This document shows, piece by piece, positions 12,276-24,150 of a stretch of 64,000 bases of DNA (the first letter of the stretch is position 1; each line of letters opens with the position of its first letter). A model generated the notes under the pieces. That model was given only the letters and a program-made list of their open reading frames with translations. It had not been told where the DNA came from and did no database searches. The stretch is from Cristatella mucedo (lineage: Eukaryota > Bryozoa > Phylactolaemata > Cristatellidae), in NCBI GenBank assembly GCA_009760855.2, contig WPIO01000076.1, positions 62,001-126,000 on the forward strand, written 5' to 3'. A program made the position numbers and the translations under genes.

Positions 12276-13859
12276 TTGGCCTAACTCCAAACTTATTGGT
12301 TAATGTCGCATGACCAACCACCAGCAGTTGGGATGATTCTTGTCTTGAAAAAACACTGACACTTCTATTATCCACAGGAGCAGCATACCAGGCCCAAGAG
12401 TAGGCCAACCACTGACCTTGTCAGTTGCAGCCAATCATAAGAAATCTGAAGGCCACCCGATATGCCCTTTACTCCTTTTCAGAGGTGGGGGTCAGAACCC
12501 ATTTTTCCTTCCTTCTGCCCTGCACTGAGGCTCCAGTGCACGTGTTTTTCTTACTAGTGGATTAGTTTTGCTGCTAGTATTTCATTAGAAGTGGGAATTG
12601 GAAATCGACTGCATAATAGAGTATCATAATCAAGTGATAATTATCTTGATGTAGCTTCACATGGATGCGAGTCATGCCAAGTGCATAAAGTATCGACTTG
12701 ATGTGGTAACAGTGCAGCTGCGTTTAGTAAATGCTGGTTATCGGCTGCATGTCTTAGTTTATTTGCTACTGCAATGAGTCATACGCCTGCTGGAGGCTGC
12801 CAATTTCTAGCAATGCTCTGTACCGGTGGCAGCACTTACTCCTATCAGTATTTGGTTATGAGGCATCGTAGATTTTGGTATTCGATCAGGAAGCATCGAT
12901 CTCTCTCCGGCACAGTGCGACTTAAATTGCGGCTAGCTATGCAATAGATTTTGTAAAGCAACTCCACCAGTGGGCAGTGATGACTTCGCGTTTTACTATT
13001 GCGCTTGATATGATTCCCAGTGAACCTGGCCTCCCTTTCGGCTGGCAGCAGGAGCTCAAAGAAGACGTATTTCATCTGGCAACTTAGTCCTGCACAGTCG
13101 GTCGTTCGCAGTCTATTCAGACAACACTATCGTGATATTCAAATGAAAATGGAGCCATGACCGAAATTGTAAAAAGAATAACTAAAACCTCATTCAGAGA
13201 CTCGCAAGCCTTAGCCCTTTCACTCAGCTCATACATGCCGAGATCAATCGAGCATTCTTTCCTTCGGCGTGGCCGTCGACTTTGGCAGGCTGTGGCTGCT
13301 TGTAGCCCCAGCATACTAATCTCCATACAACCAGTGATCAGTCAGCAATCACCTACTACTCCACTGTCAGGACAAGAACGATAGCATCAAGCTAACCTGA
13401 GCCATCCGGCTAGTTCCTTGACATACTTCGTTCCACAAACTAAGGCCTTCCATGCACCTGAACATGTGGTGTTTGGCGGCCATCTAGCTGAAAGCTGGTT
13501 TTGCAGGTGGGGAGAGATCATTCAGGAGCAGGATGTGCAGAACATCATCTCGGACCGAACCAAAGGTTAAGGTTGGCTCTTGATAGCACTGTGCACATCC
13601 AACCACGAACTCGAGAAATAGGCATGCCCAGGATTATGCTAAGGAGAGTCTGCAAATTCGCTTTGCCATGGTCACTAAATCACAGTAGGGCTGAAAGACC
13701 ATTCGGGCAGCATCCAGTGACCTGGGCTATTTTTGTTTGTCATATTGCTTGCCAAAAACACCAGCTGCCACAGTCGCATGCTCAATACTTCTGTCGTGGG
13801 AATTGTTTTGTCGGCCGCTTTGCAGTGTAACACAATCAAGTGGTCTGGTATTGATTTGG
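12276..13859. other. no gene recognised
   Basis: Several ORFs of 60-110 codons exist on both strands, but none has a recognisable domain. Overlapping antisense ORFs of similar size argue against a real gene. No RNA gene was seen. Confidence 0.35.
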
Positions 13860-14431
13860 CACTACTAACAACTGCAGATCTGGTCCCCAGTCAAACATAC
13901 CTCAGGTTTTGTCGCTCACTCTTAGGTCACTTCATTCTTTGGCTCCAGCCTATTTCTCAGATAAACTACCTCGTCAGGCCAAGCATTGTACCACTCGCTT
14001 TTCGAAAACGAGCAGTCTACAAATACCTTTTACAAACCTTCAATCCTTTGGAGACCGTGCATTTAGTTCGTATGCTCCCAAAGCCTGGAACTCCCACCCG
14101 ACCTGCATCAGAACATCCCCTGACCTGACCACATTTAAAAAGAACTAAAAAACACACCTATTTAGGACAGCTGTTGGTGGGTCCCTGTGATTTGTCCTCC
14201 ATGTGCTTACGAGTGCTGACACTGATCATACTCCCACTAACCACATTTGCATGGTGATGCTGTGCATGCTACCCCTATCCATGTTATTAATTTTGTTTTG
14301 TTTCTCAATAATGATATTATTCACCATTCAATTGCATTTCCCATTGCAGCAAATGTAAAGCGCCTAGAGAGAGATTGAGTTCTCTGAGGTGACTTTATAA
14401 AGTGCATTATTATTATTATTATTATTATTAT
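13860..14431 (+). mobile_element. 5'-truncated LINE copy with (ATT)n end
   Basis: It matches the LINE from the block for L..TFRSLHS to the 3' terminus: the FGDRAFSSYAP and AWNSHPT coding motifs are present in two frames, then the non-coding 3' region, then GCGCCTAGAGAGAGATTGAG and a run of ATT at about 14404-14431. The 5' end is abrupt at about 13890. This is the usual result of incomplete reverse transcription. Confidence 0.85.
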
Positions 14432-14489
14432 AATTACCCCACACAAAAGAAATGGGTGCATCTTTGAAACTTCCAGCATCGTTGCACCA

Positions 14490-14660
14490 CAGAGTGCATA
14501 AATTCGCATGGCTGTGGTAGCCCAAGAGGTACAGTGCTCCCTCTTCCCGATCGAGGTCATGGATTCAAATTCTGCAGTGGACGATCCTTTATTGCCCACT
14601 GCAAACCGTGGAAATAACCGTTAAGGCTCATCTGCTGCTGCATAAATAAGGCCATTAAAT
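14490..14660 (+). mobile_element. tRNA-derived SINE-like element
   Basis: CATGGCTGTGGTAGCCCAAGAG resembles an A-box region, and GGTCATGGATTCAAATTC about 40 bp later resembles a B box, at the spacing expected of a tRNA head. It is not an intact tRNA gene, since the stems do not pair fully. It lies right after a LINE copy. Confidence 0.55.
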
Positions 14661-15849
14661 TAACTAACATTATTTATTCATTTACTAATAGATTTATGCA
14701 AGGAGCAGTCGAGAGTAGGAAGTCGCCCCGCAGATATTACTATCTGTGTGCATGTGTATGTGTATTCAAATCTGAACTATCAGCTAGCTCAAAGTTATTT
14801 GTCCAGATTGTATTTATGTCAGCTGCAACTACAGCCGGTCCAACCACGAATTATAATGTTATGCCACTTTTTCCATAGCGGCCAATTAGTGATACTTTGC
14901 ACCTGTTGTCAATGTTTTGGCATGCCCTTCATAAAGGACATGGGATTTCACCAATTTTTTTTCGGATCAATGCAAAACGATGTAACGTTGCCAATGATTG
15001 GATCAGGAAACATACTTGGTTAACAATGATTTATAATTCTGGATTTTCACGATAATTTACTGCGAAAGTATAACTAAAGAGACAGCTCGCAGCGCTATCA
15101 CAAACTAAAGCAGCACATAGAAAACCATTTGCAGTCCAAATTCACGAACGTAAGCCAAAACATGCAGTGTGGAAACAGAAGACTGCTTGCAAAAACCTGT
15201 AAATTTAAATTTATTACTGGACTCACACAGGTATGCAAAAACTTTACAATAACTGCTTGCGACTAGCTTAACAATGCCAGCGAACGACTTGCTTACTTGA
15301 TGACACCCACTTCAAAAATCTTAAGACGAAGAAAATAATTTTGGAGTCCTCGAGGACCGGCTATGAGCTGCAGCATGGCCACTCGTTTCCTTGGGAGGCA
15401 TCTTTGCAGATACCATCTTTAGAAAACTTTAGCCCTTAACCCGTAAAAAATAAAGGTAGTGGGCCAGAGCACTGCGATTATGTTAAATTTTGGTATTAAT
15501 CATGAATAGAACCAAATCGCAAATTACTGCTGCTAATGCTGCTGCTGCTGCTGCCTCAGCTGCAGTCACAGCCGCCGCCAAAGCCTCCACTGCCGCTGCT
15601 GCTGTGAAGCCATATTACCCGGCAAAAGCATCTCAATCATATGTGTTGATAGCATGTCAATGGCTTGCAGTTAGCAGGCTAGCCTAATACCAAGTGCTCT
15701 GTGGCATCGAGTACAGCTGGCCCGTGACTGAAACAAGGAATTACCACAATTCATGCAAATCCTCTCAAATTAAGCTAAAGTCTACCAGACATTTGAGTTA
15801 AAGATCTGAAATTGTGTGCGGATATAGTAGTAAATGCTTGATTTTGATT
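14661..15849. other. no gene recognised; GCT/GCC-rich run
   Basis: The only notable stretch is a trinucleotide-like (GCT/GCC)n run at about 15527-15610. In one frame it reads as an alanine-rich peptide inside a 65-codon ORF with no other support. Confidence 0.35.
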
Positions 15850-18800
15850 TTATCTATTCTCCAAACTACGCCTTACCTTGAACACATACACATATCCAAA
15901 TGAGTTTCAACACTCGACATCTTTAGTAAAATCGACCTCTATCCAAGGCAATCCATCTCAATCAATTTTATTTGTATTCCAATCGAGCAAAGATCAGCTG
16001 TGAAAAGCTCAAAAAAGTAAAGAATATCAAACTTCACTTCGTTCATAATTTACCAAGAAAATTTCGCTTGATTCAGCTGACGTGTTCTTACATAGAATAC
16101 TATATTTAGACTGCTGCAGCCAGGCCAAAATTAAATTCAAAGCAATCAACGAAAATCATCTGCATTTGGCAGCCTAAATAAATAAATCCTGCTCGAAAGG
16201 GTCCTTATTTAAATGCATATAAAGAGTGCAGTCTTCGAAAATTATACTTAAAGAAATTCACCAGCATTGGCTCGGCCAATCTCTTGCTCTTGACTGCATA
16301 TTCCCTGCTATTGACTGCAGTAGCTCCGGCAAATACAGCAAATCACTCCAATCCACGGCATCCACCCTTAATCGACTATTAATGAATTTCCCCAAGTTCA
16401 AGTTTCTATTGCGTATGAAAGTGCATGTGTTGTGTGCACACCTTCTCAAAACAAAAAATGGTCTATCCCACATTTTGGCAATACCAGGTAAACACCCGAA
16501 ATGACCAGGAAAATGCCACGTCCATTCTGTTCCACCGTAAATCATCCTCAAATCGCCGTTGCAAGGCCTGAGTGATATTTCATATAAGGCTAGCCTCAGT
16601 TCAGAGTGCAAGTACGCAATTTGATTACATTGTGCACCATCTTTACCATGAAATGCACGGCAATGGATTGGACCAAGGCATCAACCTATAGCAATCCTTT
16701 GAAATCCACCTCAAAGCGATTAGTTTGCATATACAATAAGCTATAGATATGATTGCACATAGCTCTTCTCTTCGGTTATTGCATACTCGCATAACTTTAG
16801 TGTAACTGTGTCGAGAATTCTGCCGAAATATACTGCAATCGACTGCGATTACCCGGGCAAGTAAACCAATCCAGAGCAACCCACCACGAAACGACCAGAA
16901 TAACTAAACTTTCAGCTCTAACAATAATCACACCAAGCTCTAATTTTCTGGTGGTGTGTAATCGCACAACTTCACTACAATTTATTCGACCATGCGGCAG
17001 CAATGCACTGAAATCAACTGCAATGGCCAGGCCAGTACTACAATATACAGCAATCTGATTCAGAATGTGCCAAAATCGGTTCGCAATGCTCAGATTTTAA
17101 ATGCATATTAGAAAGCACACTAATTTAAGACAAGCTATATTAAGCAGTTTCACTCATGCAATCTGGGGAAGTCTAGGCAATCTATAGCAATGGCTTGGCT
17201 CGAAGCAATAATTCAATACAACCCCCGGCTATTCGACCGCCTATAATCCGAATGAAGTGCTAATTGTCATCGAATTAGACATTTCTTTGAGCTAAAAGTT
17301 AAATAGTAGAGCGTTCAAGCAACTTTGCACGATAATCGTCAACAATGCACAACAATCAACAGCAATAGCAGGGACCAACGTAATAATGGCAAAATCGACG
17401 AGAAATCGGTTGCACCAGGCTCTAATTTTCTATCTACGAACATCTAAGTATGCCGACGCATACTTTTGACAAACTTTATGCCTTCAAGATTGGCAAAAGC
17501 AAGGCAATCGATGGAAATGGCCGGAGAAAATACGGCAATACAAAACGATCAATGGAAAATCACCGGATAAAACGAAGGACCGAGCTCGAGTTTTTCTTCA
17601 CAACTTTTTTTCACAGCAAATAAATGGCGATAAACAGAAATGGCAGGGCTAACTCCCAAACTCGCAGCAAATCTACGAGAAACTGTCAGAGCGAAGCCCC
17701 AGTTGTCATTACTTGTTACATTCTGCTGCATCTGAAGTGAAGCTGAATCATTTTAAGTGCTTTGCTCGTTAACTTTCAGCATTGCTCGGCACTTGACAGT
17801 TATGGCCCGGACCAATGCTGTAATCCAAACCTTCCTCTACAAAACGCTCCGAAATCAGCTTATTAATTCTTCACCTTCAAATGCATATTAGAAAGCACTT
17901 TGCTTCAAGTGCAACACGTATTGTTTTACCACTTGAGCTCTTAGAATCTCGGGCAATTAATGGCGATCTATTTCAACGGATGGGCTCGAAGCAGCAGTCC
18001 ACTAGAATCCAATGGCAAACCGACCACAAATTGGCATCTCCAACCACCAATTTTCATTTCGTGTGCCATCTGATTTCGTTGAAAGTAAAACAGTACAACT
18101 GCATTGCTATTTGGCACGTTAATTGTCGAAAAATCACTGCAGTCAATAGTGTTGCAGGGGCCAATACCACAGTTCTAAGGCAAATCGATGAGAAATCGGC
18201 TGTACCAAGCTCGAATACCACTCCACGTGACATCCAACTTTGAGTGCACATACTTTCAAGCTATTCTGCACTTGTATCCTCGGTCAATGCAAAGCAAGCG
18301 ATGGCAATTGCAAGGGGCAAATACGGCAATTCATTGCAATCAATCGCAAATCACAGGAAAGTTCCTGGGCCAAGATAAAAATTGTCCTACCTGTCGCAGC
18401 CCTCTGTGCTTAAAGTGCACTCACATGCTCTCAACCAAGCAAACGCGTGCAATCACGAACGGTCATTGGCAATCGACATTATTGGCCTAGGCAAATACCA
18501 AAACCTGTGGCCGATCGGCAAGATATTGGCAGTGCCAAGCTCCAATTGCAATTGCCTACGACACTTCGTCCTAAATAAATCCATAGAATTTTTAAGCTGC
18601 TTTACTCGTTAACAGTCAGAAATGCATGGCAATCCACAGCAATGATCGGGGTCAATATCGAAACCAGTGGAAAATCAACAAGATGGGCTTCTCAAAACTA
18701 CAACTCTCTTTCCGTGGAATATCTAATTATACGCATGCATAATTAGAAAAAAGAAAGCACTCTCACCAATGCAAACTATACAACTAAATCAAGTACACCA

Positions 18801-21250
18801 CACTGAGGATGACACTGGTGGATCAGTTTAATGGGAGAGAAGTCGGAGCATGCCTAGATAAAGTCGTAGTACACATTCGATTATATCTATGCACCAAATC
18901 TCACATCACTTTGCTGATTAGCACCTGTGCAAATAAGCTTCAATGCAGGAGGCTCTGAGCAGTAATCCACTGTAATCCATCTCATTCCAACACACTCGAA
19001 GACAAACAATTGTAGTTTCCGTGAAATCAGCCTCAAATCAGCTGTGCAAAGCTCCAAACATTTTGGAATGTCAAACTATGCTACATGTAAAATGTACCCA
19101 GAACATTTCGCTAGATTGTGCTCAAGCTTTCTCATGAAGTCCACTGAAGCAAGATCACAATGGTCCTGGCAAACACCTGAATCCATTGGCATCAACCACA
19201 ATACACTGCATTCCACCACAGGAAGATAGAAATCAGGTTCGAAAGGGTCCTTTCTTATTTCAAATTAAAGTACACTCAACGAAAATTGCACTTGAAAAAT
19301 TTCACTTGCGTTGGCATGGCCGTTCTCGTGTGATGAGCTGCAATCGACTGCTGTAGCCTGGGCCAATACCACAATCCACTTCAATCTAGCCGAATACAAG
19401 AAGAAAACAAGAAATAGATTGCGTCGAGCTCCAATTTGTATTGGATATTAAAGTTGTGTGCCCACCTTTGCATAATACAAATTTGTTCATTCTCTCACTC
19501 TGGTGATTTGCAGCAATCGTCAGAAATCACCTGGAAAGATGCAACAATGTATTCAATTCCAATGCAAATATTCTGAAATCGCCATGGCAAAGCTGTAATT
19601 TGTATTGAATATAAGGCTGGACTCAGTTCAAAGTGCACCCACACAAATTCACTGCTTTGTGCAAAAGCGATCTTACGTAATGCACTGCAATTGACAGCAA
19701 CTGCCAGGTCCGATAACACAATCCACCTCAATCCCACGAAATCCCTATCCACAACAAGACCACAGGAACCAGTATGCTGGAAGCTTTAATTATGATTGCA
19801 TGTTTTTGTACTCTTCGGTTATTATTTACTAGCATAACTCAGCTGTTGTTGCATCAACCATTCAGCAGAAATGCACTGAAATTGACTGCAATTGCCCGGC
19901 CCAGCGGGTCAATTCACCACAACCCACTACAAAACGACTAGAGCATGTACACCACATTATGTTACATTACTATATTTGACTACGAGTTGTCTCAAAGCAA
20001 CAATTCACTACAATCCGTGTTATGTTGACTTAACATTGGCTGCACGAAGTGCTAATTGTCATCAAATTTCGCACATTTCTTTGTGCTAAAAGTGAAATCG
20101 TAGACATTTCGAGATATTTTGCACGTTCATTGTTAACAGTGCACGGCAATCGAGAGCAACGGCATGGCCAATACCACAATCCGTGGCAAATAGACAAGAA
20201 ATCGACTGCACCAAACTCCAATTCTTATTCCTCGTCACCTCTAACTGCATACGCACATATTTTTAACCCTCACTGGCCATTTAATCTAGGGCAATCTATG
20301 GCAATCAACGGCAATGCCCTGGGAAAATACGGCAATTATACTACTACAATAATACTTTATGATCCATAAAAAATCTGCGGAAATGTACTGAAACAAGACC
20401 GAATTTATCTCAAGAGTCACGAGCCCTGTGTTTGAAGCGCAATCGCACCTTTTCAACCCATCTTTCACGTGCAATCGCGAGCAACTAATGGCAACCGACA
20501 GCGTCGGCAACGGCCAATACCCCCACTTGTGGCAAATCTACGAGAAACGACAGTGAGAAGCCTCTGTTGTCATTACACATACGTTCAGCTGTGTCCGAAG
20601 TGAAACTGTCATTTTCAAGATTCTCTGTTTCTTACGCTTCAGCAATGCTCGGCAATGCACTGCATTAGTTAAGGCCAATGTTGCAATCCACAGCATTCCA
20701 CTACAAACTGCCGCAAAATTGGCATCTTAACGCTCCAGTATTTAATGCATGTTACAAAGCACTCTGTTTAAAGTGCAATCAGACAATTTTATACCAATTA
20801 GGCTTATACAATCTTTTGCAATGCGTGGCAATCTACGGAAATAGCTCGGCTTGAAGCAGCGACCCGTAACAATCTTTGGCGAACCCACCAAAAATTCTCA
20901 GTGTGGAGGTCCAATCGTCTCTCCATGTATAAATTCACTGTGATCAAAGTGAAACCGTTAAGTTGTCCTGTTTACTTTGCCTGTTTATCGCCCACGATTT
21001 GTGGCAATCGAGCAGCAATGATCGGGGCCAATACAGCATTCCATGAAAAATCGAGAAGATTGGTTTTGGCAAAACTGCAACTTGTATACACAAAACGCTT
21101 AGCTGTGCCATCGCTTAATTAGCATCCATTAAGCTCCTTCGATTGATGTTAATGCATAGCAATCTATGGCAATAACCCGGGAAGTACACTGTTCCATTAC
21201 GATCCGTTACAAATGGACCGACAATTAAAAGAGTAGCTCTAATTTCTTTG
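15850..21250. repeat. diverged satellite-like higher-order repeat, ~3-kb unit in two copies
   Basis: Segments recur at an offset of about 2.8-3.05 kb. Examples are CAGCTGTG(A/C)AAAGCTC at about 15998 and 19037; TCTTCGGTTATT.. at about 16770 and 19812; GAAGTGCTAATTGTCATC at about 17253 and 20046; and GCAAATCTACGAGAAAC at about 17668 and 20532. Within each unit, shorter motifs built on GGCAATC..GCAATGGCC..GGGCCAATAC and ATGCATATTAGAAAGCAC (17100, 17882) repeat at irregular intervals. No ORF is conserved between copies. This looks like an old tandem array with two surviving higher-order units. Confidence 0.75.
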
Positions 21251-21269
21251 GGTAATGCAGCAGCCTGCA

Positions 21270-21785
21270 TTAAAGTGCAACTACATCCCCGACTTGCGTC
21301 ACAATATCCCTGACTTGACTACATTTAAAAACAACTGTAAAACACACCTATTTGCAAAAGTATTTAGTGAGTCCCTGCGATTAATCCTTTACGTGCTTAA
21401 GCTTGCTGACACTGTGCATGCTGCCACTAACCACACTCGCATGCTGAAAATAATGATAATAATAAAAATGCACTTGATAAAGCGCCCTCAATGAAGTTAA
21501 CCTCTTTCTAGGCACTTTACATTTGCTGCAAAGGGAAATGCAATTGAATAGTAAGTAAAATCATGCTTGAAAAACGAACAAAATGAATAATATGGTTAGG
21601 GGTGACATGCACAGGGTCAGCATGCAAATGTGCATGTCACCCTTACCATGTTATTCATTTTGTTTGCCAAGCATGATACCACTGACCATTCAATTGCGTT
21701 TCCTTTACATAAAATGTAGAACGCCTAGATAGAGACTTACTTCTTTGAGGGCACTTTATCAAGTGTACTACTATTGTTATTTTAA
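21270..21785. mobile_element. cluster of three LINE 3' tails, mixed orientation
   Basis: About 21295-21450 is a plus-strand piece (TTGACTACATTTAAAAACAAC, AACACACCTATTT). About 21466-21630 is a minus-strand tail beginning with the complement of the terminal repeat (GATAAAGCGCCCTCAATGAAG). About 21635-21785 is again a plus-strand tail ending TTATCAAGTG. The second and third are nearly head-to-head, making an inverted repeat of about 150 bp around 21630. Confidence 0.8.
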
Positions 21786-22599
21786 ACAACGACGAACGTT
21801 TAATTAGGGGTAATGACTTGTCTTCTACAACAGTCCGTTTCATATGGGGTGGAAATCGGCCGTTTGAATTTGTAATTATCAACCACATAACGTTCACTTT
21901 GGGCGAACATGCAATAGCCTCCTGTTTAAGTATATATCCATTTATGTAGGCATCGAGGTTAAGTACGCATATTTTCCCCTTAAAATTCTGGGTTCAAAAT
22001 TTAATAATTTAACATGTCATGAATCGTCATTTGATGGAGGTTTTGAAGTTTTTTTACCTTTGGCTTTTGAGGGAGACCGGGCGGATCTTGCACTGAAATG
22101 ATTCAAACGAGTTCTTAAGATCGTTGAATATATCATCAGCTACGATTTGAACTTCAGAGCAGAGCAGCTGAGCCTCAATGCTGAAAATCTGCTTTTAAAC
22201 AGATTCAAACCCCTGAAATACAACTCCACTTTCTTCACCGGCATTGATATATTGAGGATTATGTAATCATCATCATCATCATCATCCACCACACTTTATA
22301 AAATCTTTGTCGACTCCAAAAGCTTGTCAACATCTTAGAATCCTTATCGAGTCCGAAAGCTTCTTAACATCTTCCAATACCACAGCATAATATTCTTCAT
22401 TGGTCTCGTCATCACCATGAACAAAGACTTCCAGTTGTGATGAAGCGATAAATAAATTCAATGCTTCAAAAGTCTTCGAAGGTTCGAAGCTCAAGTCTGT
22501 AACGTTGGTATCAGCCTCTAATTCTGGTTTCTAAAGTCATAAGTTTGGCGCTTATGAAAGAATTCTTGATCGCACTCAGCTAAACACACACACAGGCTT
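21786..22599. other. no clear gene; possible 3' part of Tigger fossil
   Basis: AT-rich sequence with a short (ATC)n run at about 22266-22288. Part of it may be the C-terminal and 3' region of the Tigger-like element that follows on the minus strand, but no conserved block could be read. Confidence 0.35.
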
Positions 22600-23470
22600 C
22601 TTTCACGTATCTTGCAACATCGAGCAGTTGCACTGGGTTTCCGTAAAAGACCTCTGCATCACCTCGTCGAAATCTTTGCTCCTGGTCTTCCCTTTCGACA
22701 TTTCGTGTCCTAGTCAAGTTCGTAAAAGTCAAGTACATCCTTGAGATACATACATTTGTATAGGTTTTTCAGAGCTGCTATTATTTACATGTCAGTAGGC
22801 TGTTTCCAACTTGCTTAATTCGGGGGAAAGAAAGCAATTCGATAATTTTTGCGTTCAAGGATTGGAAACGTCCCGGAGCGTTGTCCATCAGCAATAGAAA
22901 GCGTCGTCCTGTTCGTTTTTCACTTCCAGAAAACACACCTCATTGAACCACTTCCAACATGTTTCTATATCGATCCACGCTTTCACTTGATGGAAACAAA
23001 GAGCCGTCCAATGTCAGTTCTTAATATAAGCTGATTCTCTGGGTTTTCCATCCAAAGCTCAAAGAATTGTGTGAGTTACGTCTGAGTTGGAAGGCGTAAA
23101 AGATCAGATAAACTTGATTGCTCACCTTCTTTTGACCTCTAATGGTTGAAATATCCTCGTCTGGCATAAGGAGACTATATTTTGGAAGCAATGGAAAAAG
23201 GCCGGTCTCGTCAATGTCGTGGGCATTATCGGAGGCATATTACGTGATTATCGCACACAGGTCTTTTAAAGCAGCTAACAATTCCAGATCGTTCTTATTG
23301 ACTTCTGCTCTCTTTTCGTGAAAGAGAATCTCCTGCAATCCAAGCCGAACTCTGAATCGATTTAACCTTGGACTAGGATGCCTTTAAATCTGATTCTGGA
23401 ATTGAGAGGCTGGAAGCAATGCTTTTCGCTTCGGCTTTAGCGATAAAGATGTTACAGTAATTCTCGCACG
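22600..23470 (-). pseudogene. decayed Tigger/jerky-type DDE transposase
   Basis: Reading the minus strand from about 23455 gives, in order, a LNRFRVRLGLQ block (CENP-B-type DNA-binding region), DIDETGLFPLLPK (first catalytic Asp region), QKKVSNQVYLIFYAFQL, then LLIADGQRSG (family pattern L.DNA.GH) and FFPPN..SWKQPTDM followed by IIAALK..Y. This is the motif series of DDE_1 transposases of the pogo/Tigger group. It is broken by stops and frameshifts and has no recognised terminal repeats, so it is a fossil. Confidence 0.8.
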
Positions 23471-23779
23471 AGGCACGCTGTCAGTCCAGACATAAAGCAT
23501 GTGCACACCATTAAATCAGTGCCCATTGGCTGATTTAAGTGTGATACCCAATCTAAATTGAAGCTTCGCGTCGCCGATTTCATGTTGACTCTCACTGAAT
23601 TTGAGTGGACTATAGTATTTGCCTAGGTCATTTCAGGCTATAGCCGTGCACCTGCATTGCAGAGATCATGCATGCACATTGCATTAAATTTAAGTGAGTG
23701 TGCACGTAACACAGTGCACTATAATATGCAACAAAAATCGGGGCATGGTGTATCCTATTTTTTGGCCTTTAAAGATTAA
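23471..23779. other. no gene recognised
   Basis: Short stretch between the Tigger fossil and a LINE tail. It shows AT-rich DNA without ORFs or clear repeats. Confidence 0.35.
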
Positions 23780-24150
23780 TAATGATCATAATCTATTTGA
23801 TATAGTGCCATCGGATAACTCATCTTTTTCGAGGCACTTTACATTGCAAAGGAAGCACGATTGAATGGCTAGTGGTAGCATGCTCAATAAACAACAAGTT
23901 ATTGGTTAAAAGTGCCATACACACGGGCAGCATGTAAGTATGGTTAGTGGCAGCATGCACAGTGTCAGCACACATAAGCACATAAAGAACAAATCGCAGG
24001 GACTCACTAAATGCTGTAATAAATATGTGCGCTTTTAGTTGCTTCTAAAATTTGGATAAGTCAGGAAATGTCATGACGTTGCAATTCGGGAGTAAGTACC
24101 AGGCTTAGGGAGCATACGAACTAAAGGCACGGTTTCCCTAGAGATTTTAT
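23780..24150 (-). mobile_element. truncated LINE 3' end, minus strand
   Basis: It begins with the complement of the terminal block (TATAGTGCC..GAGGCACTTTACATTG), then runs back through the LINE 3' UTR (CAGCATGCACAGTGTCAGC; GGGACTCACTAAATGCTG) to the complement of the last coding block near 24100-24150. Divergence is moderate. Confidence 0.8.

Noticed and set aside
14490-14600. Functional tRNA gene
   Set aside because: A- and B-box-like segments are present but the cloverleaf stems do not pair; SINE origin fits better.
15490-15687. Alanine-rich 65-codon protein
   Set aside because: Produced by a GCT/GCC run inside otherwise non-coding DNA, with no motif or conserved neighbour.
16258-16611. 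117-codon minus-strand ORF
   Set aside because: Lies within diverged satellite-like repeats, overlaps a plus-strand ORF and is not conserved in the second repeat unit.
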